From assembly GCA_900549065.1 (NCBI GenBank), contig URNC01000057.1:1-11395 (forward strand): DNA of 11,395 bases. Reading direction: 5' to 3'. Below the pieces are notes generated by a model. The model saw only the letters and a list, made by a program, of their open reading frames with translations, did not search any database and had not been told where the DNA came from. A program made the translations under genes and the position numbers. The stretch's first letter is position 1. Every line of letters starts with the position of its first letter. The DNA is from an uncultured Collinsella sp. (lineage in GTDB: Bacteria; Actinomycetota; Coriobacteriia; Coriobacteriales; Coriobacteriaceae). Below, piece by piece: positions 1 through 4,381 of this stretch.

Positions 1-49
1 ACGAGATGCAGCGTAGTCTCGTGGGCTCGGAGATGTGTATAAGAGACAG
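1..49 (+). other. Illumina Nextera i7 adapter (non-genomic contamination)
   Basis: Bases 1-7 (acgagat) match the end of the Illumina P7 primer. Bases 8-15 (gcagcgta) have the length and place of an i7 index. Bases 16-30 are the Nextera read-2 handle (gtctcgtgggctcgg) and 31-49 are the 19-base Tn5 mosaic end (agatgtgtataagagacag). The order P7-index-handle-mosaic end is the library adapter, not a natural transposon end. Genomic sequence starts at about base 50, inside a gene whose frame is intact up to that point. Any open frame called through bases 1-49 is artificial. Confidence 0.98.
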
Positions 50-289
50 GCCCTCAAGCGTGGTGATGGAGCGCCCCTCAACACGGGCGGCAGGAACCGA
101 GCAGCTCAGCACCGGGTCGCCGTCGAGCCACACCGTGCACAGGCCGCAGTTGGTGGTCTCGCAGGCGCAGCGCACCGACGCACAGCCCTGCTCGCGCAGC
201 AGCGCAAAAAGCATGGTGTCGGGAGCAATCTGAACCTTGACCTTGCGGCCGTTGAGCGTAAAGGAAAGATCGATGAGTTTGGCAGCCAT
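50..289 (-). CDS. [2Fe-2S] subunit of a molybdenum hydroxylase (CoxS/XdhC type), 3' truncated
   Basis: The frame opens with ATG at 289 and gives 80 residues before the adapter cuts it. It starts MAAKLIDLSFTLNGRKVKV, as in the plant-type ferredoxin domain of small subunits of xanthine dehydrogenase/CO dehydrogenase-like enzymes. The first-cluster cysteines are C43-x4-C48-x2-C51-x11-C63, with the diagnostic CGLC core. The family is usually about 150-165 residues, so the second, helical [2Fe-2S] domain is missing because the contig ends. The start is supported by GAGGTG five bases upstream, and the ATG shares one base with the TAA of the FAD-subunit gene (TAATG), pointing to translational coupling. 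In the enzyme this subunit passes electrons from the molybdenum centre to FAD; the protein is cytoplasmic. Which substrate is oxidised cannot be told from this subunit. Confidence 0.9.
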
Positions 290-1203
290 TAGCGCACCTC
301 GCTAGAATCGACGCCGGGCACGCGGCGGCAGGAATACTCGTCCGTGGCGAACTTAGGGATCTGCACGCCCTCGAGCTCGCGGGCAAGCGCGGCCGAAAGC
401 TCGATACCGGCGGCGCGGCGCACGGCCTGCACGGCAAGCGGCGCCGAGATGCGACGGCGGTACTCGGCCGAGCCCCACAGGTTGGTGCCGTAGCTCAGTG
501 CACGCACGGATGCGGCAAGGGCGCGAAGCTCATCCTCGGAAGGCTGCTCGCTGGTGAGGCCACATGCCTCACCCTGCAGCAGGGTCGCGCGCAGCGGGCG
601 GGCACCCACGGTGACATGCCAGCTGTTGTCCCACCAGGCGGCGGTGACGTTTAAGGAGGGGAAGTCGGTCGCGGCCTTGCGCACGGCCTCATAGCTGGCA
701 CGGTAATCGTGCTTGACGACCACCACGTGCTCGATCACGTCGCGCACGTAGCCCATGTCAACGAACTCGGCAAGCGGCACGCGGCCGGCACCCGTCAGCT
801 CAACATACGAATCGAGCGCCAGGAACGCCGAGAGCACGTCCGAGAAGCCAAAGCGGCCGTAGATGCTGCCGCCCACTGTGGCGGTGTTGCGCAGCTGCAC
901 GCCCACGATATCGTGGACGGCAAACTCAAAGACATTGTTGACAAGCGCGTTGAGCTCGGCATGACGCTCGAGCTGGCGCAGGGTGCACATGGCACCGATG
1001 CGAAACTCGGTCTCGGTCTCCTCGATCTGATCGAGTCCGCAGGCCGAAAGGTCAATCGCCGTCGCCACGCGACGCGAACCCAGGCGCATCCAGATGCCGC
1101 CGCCCACAATCTTGTTGTTGCGGTTCTTCTGCAAGAGCTCATAGGCTTCGGCCGCGTTTCCAACACGGACGTAGGTACCGAACTTGAGCACGTTCTCCCC
1201 CAT
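289..1203 (-). CDS. FAD-binding subunit of a molybdenum hydroxylase (CoxM/XdhB type)
   Basis: A 304-residue protein of normal length for the medium subunit of xanthine dehydrogenase-family enzymes. The PCMH-type FAD domain shows the first pyrophosphate loop at about residues 31-42 (KIVGGGIWMRLG) and the second at 109-122 (TVGGSIYGRFGFSD), followed by LALDSYVEL. The C-terminal part (about 170-300) fits the CO-dehydrogenase flavoprotein C-terminal domain. The subunit takes electrons from the [2Fe-2S] subunit and passes them to NAD or another acceptor. It is the first gene of its unit: an extended -10 element lies about 30 bases upstream and the gdhA terminator lies before that. The ATG at 1203 has only a weak GAAGAG directly before it; a GTG four codons in is possible but its GGGGAG is too close. 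The catalytic molybdenum subunit should follow beyond the contig end. Purine or another N-heterocycle is a guess only. Confidence 0.9.
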   Translation of the reverse strand: MGENVLKFGTYVRVGNAAEAYELLQKNRNNKIVGGGIWMRLGSRRVATAIDLSACGLDQIEETETEFRIGAMCTLRQLERHAELNALVNNVFEFAVHDIVGVQLRNTATVGGSIYGRFGFSDVLSAFLALDSYVELTGAGRVPLAEFVDMGYVRDVIEHVVVVKHDYRASYEAVRKAATDFPSLNVTAAWWDNSWHVTVGARPLRATLLQGEACGLTSEQPSEDELRALAASVRALSYGTNLWGSAEYRRRISAPLAVQAVRRAAGIELSAALARELEGVQIPKFATDEYSCRRVPGVDSSEVR

Positions 1204-1227
1204 CTCTTCACTTGTCCAGTACTTTTA

Positions 1228-1236
1228 AGTGTACCA
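1228..1236 (-). promoter_or_regulatory. Extended -10 promoter for the molybdenum hydroxylase genes
   Basis: On the minus strand TGGTACACT forms an extended -10 (TG-n-TACACT) about 25 bases before the ATG at 1203. No good -35 sits at 16-18 bases. The block CTCGTTTGGTA nearly repeats the one at the selC promoter (CTCGGTTTGGTA). Predicted transcription starts near 1221, leaving a leader of under 20 bases. Confidence 0.45.
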
Positions 1237-1265
1237 AACGAGGGGGCACAACCCTCACCACCACA

Positions 1266-1298
1266 GAAAAAGGCTCCCAGCCAAGATGACTGGGAGCC
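1266..1298 (-). terminator. Rho-independent terminator of gdhA
   Basis: On the minus strand a perfect 9-bp stem GGCTCCCAG/CTGGGAGCC (1298-1290 and 1280-1272) with a 9-base loop is followed at once by TTTTTCT. It begins 27 bases after the gdhA stop codon and separates gdhA from the molybdenum hydroxylase genes. Confidence 0.95.
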
Positions 1299-1325
1299 TT
1301 CTACGATGCTATGTCGAGCGAAGAT

Positions 1326-2681
1326 TTAGCAGACGCCCTGGGCGAGCATGGCGTCAGCGACCTTCAGGAAGCCGGCGATGTTGGCGCCCATGACAAAGTT
1401 GCCCTCCTGGCCATACTCCTTGGCGGTGTCATCCACGTTGTGGAACATGCCGCGCATGAGCTGCTCGAGCTTGCCGTCGACCTCCTCGAAGGTCCAGGAC
1501 AGGTGCTCGGCGTTCTGGCTCATCTCCAGGCCGGACACGAGCACGCCACCGGCGTTGGCAGCCTTACCGGGCATAAAGGCGACGCCGTTCTCCTGGAAGT
1601 AGGTCGTGGCCTCGATGGTCGTGGGCATGTTCGCGCCCTCGCCGACCACCTTGCAGCCGTTGTCGACGAGCGCCTGGGCGTCCTCGAGCAGCAGCGTGTT
1701 CTCGCGAGCGCAGGGCAGCGCGATGTCGCAGGGCAGCTGCCACACGCCGCGGCCGTCGCCCTCGTGCCACACGGCGTTGGGCTTCTCGTCAACGTACATG
1801 GCGAGCGTAACGCCCTTGTCGTGGCCGGAGCGCTTCTTGTTGTAGACGTGCTCGAGCACGGTGTAGTCGATGCCGTCGGGATCCTCAACCCAGCCGTGGG
1901 TGTCGGAGCAGGCCAGCACCTTGCCGCCGAGCTGGGAGACCTTCTGAACCGCGTAGATGGCGACGTTACCGGAGCCGTGAACGACGACGTTCTTGCCCTC
2001 GAAGGAGTCGCCGCGGCTCTTGAGGTACTCGTCCACAAAGTAGGCCAGGCCGTAGCCGGTGGCCTCGGTACGGGCGAGCGAGCCGCCAAAGGAGAGGCCC
2101 TTGCCGGTGAGGACGCCGGTCCACTCGTTGGTCAGGCGCTTGTACTGACCGAACAGGTAGGCAACCTCGCGGCCGCCAACGCCCAGGTCACCGGCGGGAA
2201 CGTCGGTGTTGGGGCCAATGTGGCGATAGAGCTCGGTCATGAAGGACTGGCAGAAGTGCATGATCTCGTTGTTGGACTTGCCCTTGGGGTCAAAGTCGGA
2301 GCCGCCCTTGCCGCCGCCCATGGGAAGGGTGGTCAGGCTGTTCTTGAGGATCTGCTCCAGGCCCAGGAACTTGAGCATACCCAGGGTGACCGTCGGGTTA
2401 AAGCGCAGGCCGCCCTTGTAGGGTCCAATGGCAGAGTTGAACTCGACGCGGTAGCCGCGGTTGACCTGAACCTTGCCCTGATCGTCGACCCAGGGAACAC
2501 GGAACATAACGATGCGCTCAGGCTCGACGAGGCGCTCCAGCAGGGCGGCCTCCTCGTACTCGGGGTGGGCGTCGAGCGCCGGCTGGATGGTGCCGAGGAT
2601 CTCGGTCGCGGCCTGGATGAACTCAGGCTGCTCGGGATAGCGGGCCTTGAGCTCTTCGAGAACTTTCTGCGTGTAGCTCAT
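1326..2681 (-). CDS. gdhA: NADP-type glutamate dehydrogenase
   Basis: A 451-residue protein matching the hexameric bacterial glutamate dehydrogenase family (about 445-450). It interconverts 2-oxoglutarate plus ammonium and glutamate in the cytoplasm. Visible landmarks are K89 in GPYKGGLRF (substrate binding), catalytic K125 in PMGGGKGGSDF, D165 in DVPAGDLGVGG, and the Rossmann loop HGSGNVAIYA at 235-244. The short acidic-to-serine stretch after the second strand (ACSDTHG) is closer to NADP-preferring enzymes; this is inference. The ATG at 2681 is chosen because GGAGG lies just upstream and the protein then begins MSYTQKVLEEL as family members do; the frame stays open upstream to 2894 but that part is unlike any GDH. 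It is probably monocistronic, with its own terminator and a long upstream region. Confidence 0.97.
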   Translation of the reverse strand: MSYTQKVLEELKARYPEQPEFIQAATEILGTIQPALDAHPEYEEAALLERLVEPERIVMFRVPWVDDQGKVQVNRGYRVEFNSAIGPYKGGLRFNPTVTLGMLKFLGLEQILKNSLTTLPMGGGKGGSDFDPKGKSNNEIMHFCQSFMTELYRHIGPNTDVPAGDLGVGGREVAYLFGQYKRLTNEWTGVLTGKGLSFGGSLARTEATGYGLAYFVDEYLKSRGDSFEGKNVVVHGSGNVAIYAVQKVSQLGGKVLACSDTHGWVEDPDGIDYTVLEHVYNKKRSGHDKGVTLAMYVDEKPNAVWHEGDGRGVWQLPCDIALPCARENTLLLEDAQALVDNGCKVVGEGANMPTTIEATTYFQENGVAFMPGKAANAGGVLVSGLEMSQNAEHLSWTFEEVDGKLEQLMRGMFHNVDDTAKEYGQEGNFVMGANIAGFLKVADAMLAQGVC

Positions 2682-2802
2682 GCTTCCTCCAATGATGGGA
2701 AACGAAAATGTTGGTCGCGGAGCCCTATGCGCCGCGAACTTTATCGTGTATGGATAATATCGCACTGTTGCAGCAAAGTTTCGCATAAGACGACGGGCGG
2801 AT

Positions 2803-2879
2803 GTTTCGTTTTGATTACGATGCAGGTAGATGCGTTTTTGAGCACCGGCCGAACAAATCGCGTGTTTCGAAGCTGTTTC
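2803..2879 (-). promoter_or_regulatory. Possible GlnR-like operator sites upstream of gdhA
   Basis: On the minus strand GAAAC-n6-GAAAC lies at 2879-2864 and GTAAT-n6-GAAAC at 2818-2803. From memory, the actinobacterial nitrogen regulator GlnR binds gTnAC-n6-GaAAC arrays, with half-sites 11 bp apart. The second pair fits with one mismatch; the first has two b-type half-sites. The position in front of a nitrogen-assimilation gene fits. Whether this organism has a GlnR protein is unknown. Confidence 0.35.
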
Positions 2880-2894
2880 GTCCGCATGTTCCAA

Positions 2895-2929
2895 ACCACC
2901 ACATTGGGGACAGGCACCTTTGTGGCGGT
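2895..2929 (-). repeat. Hairpin after the Se/S carrier-like gene (REP-like or weak terminator)
   Basis: On the minus strand ACCGCCACA pairs with TGTGGTGGT (9 bp, one G-U) around a 17-base loop containing GGTGCCTGTCCCC. It starts 8 bases after the stop codon at 2938. The following bases are TTTGGAAC, a poor U-tract, so it is at best a weak intrinsic terminator. A REP-type palindrome is the alternative. Confidence 0.5.
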
Positions 2930-2937
2930 GTGGGTGG

Positions 2938-3333
2938 TTAGAGAACGAGCTGATGGTAGTCGGCGGGGGTTATGCGGCCTTCGGTGGCAGCGCGGAAGGC
3001 GGCGAGGGCATCGCCCGAGAACGGCATGGCCCAGCACAGTCCGCAGCCGGCGGTGATGGAGCCGGGCAGCGGCATGATGCGCCCGGGCACACCGGCATCC
3101 AGGCACAGCTGTTCGCATTCCATCACATCGAAGGTGCTATCGAACGACACGATAATCTTGCGCTCGTGGTCGAGGGCATCACCGGACGGGCCTTCGCGGT
3201 GCGCCTCACGATACGCCGCGGCGGCCGCTTCCTCTTCCGCAGTATGTCCACAGCCACCGCAGCCGCAGGTACAGGGCTCGGAACCATCGCAAGTGCAAGG
3301 CTCTCCCGTGTCGGGGCAAATATCGTGAGACAT
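2938..3333 (-). CDS. Cys-rich protein with DUF3343 / putative Se-S carrier domain
   Basis: A 131-residue protein. Residues about 59-125 fit the DUF3343 family (Pfam PF11823, named from memory as putative Se/S carrier-like): an opening strand KIIVSFDST, then EQLCLDAGVPGRIMPLPGSI, then AGCGLCWAM with C97 and C100, the usual site of the conserved CG. In front is an unusual stretch, residues 6-28, with seven cysteines in CxC and CxxC spacing (C6, 13, 15, 21, 23, 25, 28), followed by an acidic/Ala helix. It reads as a metal- or chalcogen-binding tail. ATG at 3333 has GGAG six bases upstream and lies 15 bases after the mobA stop, so the two are very likely cotranscribed. Neighbouring mobA, selC and selAB support a role in selenium or sulfur handling for molybdoenzymes or Sec synthesis. 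The function is inferred from family and context only. Confidence 0.75.
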   Translation of the reverse strand: MSHDICPDTGEPCTCDGSEPCTCGCGGCGHTAEEEAAAAAYREAHREGPSGDALDHERKIIVSFDSTFDVMECEQLCLDAGVPGRIMPLPGSITAGCGLCWAMPFSGDALAAFRAATEGRITPADYHQLVL

Positions 3334-3348
3334 GGCAACTCCAATCGT

Positions 3349-3981
3349 CTAGGCGAGTAACTCGGCCGCCGCAAACTCCTCGGGCGTATTGACGTTCTCG
3401 AAGCAGAGCGTCGAGCCCGCGGCCTTAACGATCTGCGGCTCATCCATATAACCAGCCTGAACGCGATTGATCAGGCAGCGAATGCGCTGGCGGTCGCAGG
3501 CGAGCAGCTCATGAGCGACCGGCGCACACGCGTCACGGCGCCAGACGGCGCAAAGCGGCTCAATCCCCCGCTCCTCGCGCGGCACGCACACGTCGAGCGC
3601 CTCGGCCTCAACACGATCGGCAAGCGCGCCGATGAGTTCCGGCGAGACAAACGGCATATCGCAGGCGACGATCGCCACGAGAGGAAGCCGAGCCGCAGCC
3701 AGCGAGCTCGCGATGCCGCGCATGGCGCCCGCCGGCCCCTCAAGGTCCGACACTATTCGCGGCACCAGGCCGCCAAACGCGCGCTCCTCAAGGTAGACAA
3801 GCTCGCTGGGACGCGAAGTCGTCACGACCAACTCGCCGGCAACTGGCGCCAGCCGACCCAGCACGCGTTCGATGAGCGGCTCGCCGCAAAACGCCATGCG
3901 AGCCTTATCGCAGCCCATGCGCGAGGACAGCCCGCCCGCTTGGACGACACAAGAAAGATCGGCACGTCTTACGGTAGTCAT
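3349..3981 (-). CDS. mobA: Molybdenum cofactor guanylyltransferase MobA
   Basis: A 210-residue protein, close to the usual 190-200. MobA transfers GMP from GTP to molybdopterin to make the guanine dinucleotide form used by DMSO-reductase-family enzymes such as formate dehydrogenase. The N-terminal nucleotide-binding signature is CVVQAGGLSSRMGCDK (residues 11-26), with Q14 where most family members have Leu. Further marks are VACDMPFV (D108, metal/nucleotide site) and the C-terminal ENVNTPEEF (195-203), matching the NINTPED box. ATG at 3981 is preferred: GGAGGTG lies 9 bases upstream, and longer frames would run back into selC. It starts after the selC terminator, so it needs its own promoter or read-through, and precedes the Se/S carrier-like gene by 15 bases. 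Confidence 0.92.
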   Translation of the reverse strand: MTTVRRADLSCVVQAGGLSSRMGCDKARMAFCGEPLIERVLGRLAPVAGELVVTTSRPSELVYLEERAFGGLVPRIVSDLEGPAGAMRGIASSLAAARLPLVAIVACDMPFVSPELIGALADRVEAEALDVCVPREERGIEPLCAVWRRDACAPVAHELLACDRQRIRCLINRVQAGYMDEPQIVKAAGSTLCFENVNTPEEFAAAELLA

Positions 3982-4019
3982 ACGGCAAAACACCTCCATC
4001 GGCATGCTCGAAACCCGGT

Positions 4020-4071
4020 GCACGAAGCTAAATACAGCCACCGAAATAGCAGCGCTACGAAAAGCTCGTGC
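4020..4071 (-). repeat. Imperfect inverted repeat in the mobA leader
   Basis: On the minus strand GCACGAGCT (4071-4063) and AGCTTCGTGC (4029-4020) can pair with one bulged base. They enclose about 33 bases that include TAGCGCTGCTA, itself a small palindrome. It lies between the selC terminator and the mobA ribosome binding site. It could be a leader structure; I cannot match it to a known molybdenum-cofactor riboswitch. Confidence 0.35.
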
Positions 4072-4127
4072 AAAAACAAAACAGCGCCTTTGCGGCACGC
4101 AGCAAGACCGCGAGCACAAAAGCGCTG
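4072..4127 (-). terminator. Rho-independent terminator of selC
   Basis: On the minus strand CAGCGCTTTTG (4127-4117) pairs with CAAAGGCGCTG (4092-4082), 11 bp with one G-U, and is followed by TTTTGTTTTT. The loop is long (24 bases) and may fold further. It starts 8 bases after the encoded CCA of selC. Confidence 0.85.
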
Positions 4128-4135
4128 GTAGCGTA

Positions 4136-4232
4136 TGGCGGGAACGTATGTGAATCGAACACATCCAAGACGTTTTGCACGCCTCGCAACGGTTTTGAGG
4201 ACCGCGGAGCCCACCGGAGCCCATCCGTTCCC
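4136..4232 (-). tRNA. selC: tRNA-Sec (anticodon UCA), CCA encoded
   Basis: The 97-base gene has all marks of bacterial tRNA-Sec. The acceptor is GGGAACG/CGTTCCC plus an eighth position that is a G-A mismatch. The D arm is a six-pair stem GGGCTC/GGGCTC (with G-U pairs) around a four-base CGGT loop, the same loop as in E. coli selC. The anticodon arm is GCGGT-CCTCAAA-ACCGT with anticodon TCA, which reads UGA. A long variable arm CGAGGCG/CGTCTTG and a T arm ATGTG-TTCGATT-CACAT follow. G73 and an encoded CCA (4138-4136) end it. It lies downstream of selB with its own promoter and terminator. It is charged with serine and then converted to Sec by SelA. Confidence 0.97.
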
Positions 4233-4244
4233 AAGTGCGGGGGT

Positions 4245-4253
4245 ATTTTACCA
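4245..4253 (-). promoter_or_regulatory. selC: Extended -10 promoter of selC
   Basis: On the minus strand TGGTAAAAT is a clear extended -10 (TG-n-TAAAAT), 12 bases before the first base of the tRNA. Predicted start lies about 5 bases before the mature 5' end. No good -35 is seen at the usual distance, which is tolerated with an extended -10. Confidence 0.65.
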
Positions 4254-4290
4254 AACCGAGCAGGCCCCATCCCAAAAAGACGAACAAGAA

Positions 4291-4355
4291 GTTGCGGTGG
4301 AATAGTTCCTGTATTTGCTGCCAAAGCCTCCAAATAGGAACTATTTCACCGCAAC
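4291..4355. repeat. Long near-perfect inverted repeat between selB and selC
   Basis: Arms 4291-4310 and 4336-4355 form 20 pairs with a single non-Watson-Crick position (G-U if read on the plus strand, A-C on the minus), then extend by ATTT/AAAT after a two-base bulge. The inner loop is about 15 bases. The arm reads GTTGCGGTGGAATAGTTCCT. It lies 26 bases after the selB stop and is followed on the minus strand by TTCTTGTTCGTCTTTTT, so it may help end the selB transcript. Its length and AT-rich core differ from the other terminators here, so a dispersed palindromic repeat is also possible. Confidence 0.8.
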
Positions 4356-4381
4356 TGAGGAGGCGGGAGCGAGTGACCGGC

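Larger units (their letters stand above)
2682..2937 (-). other. Intergenic leader/promoter region upstream of gdhA
   Basis: This 256-base gap is clearly more AT-rich than its surroundings and holds the gdhA control region. I see no convincing -35/-10 pair; AT-rich candidates such as GATATTAT lie near 2755-2761. CGAAAC occurs four times on the minus strand (2880-2875, 2869-2864, 2808-2803, 2783-2778). The gene-distal end carries a hairpin following the preceding gene. No credible small gene is seen. Confidence 0.6.

Noticed and set aside
31..49. Tn5 mosaic end suggesting a natural transposon boundary
   Set aside because: It is preceded by P7, index and Nextera handle sequence in exact library order, so it is an adapter.
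2682..2894. N-terminal extension of GdhA by 71 residues
   Set aside because: GdhA from 2681 already has family length and a good ribosome site. The extension is compositionally different and covers the control region.
1311..3056. Long plus-strand open frame of 581 codons
   Set aside because: It is antisense to gdhA and part of the carrier gene. It has no family resemblance and is low-complexity Ala/Gly/Val/Leu-rich, as expected opposite a GC-rich gene.
2741..3118. Minus-strand frame of 125 codons overlapping the carrier gene and the gdhA upstream region
   Set aside because: It overlaps the better-supported carrier gene in another frame, and its Arg-rich sequence resembles no family.
3982..4287. 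N-terminal extension of MobA by 102 residues
   Set aside because: It would read through the tRNA-Sec gene and its terminator; the start at 3981 has a GGAGGTG site and gives normal length.
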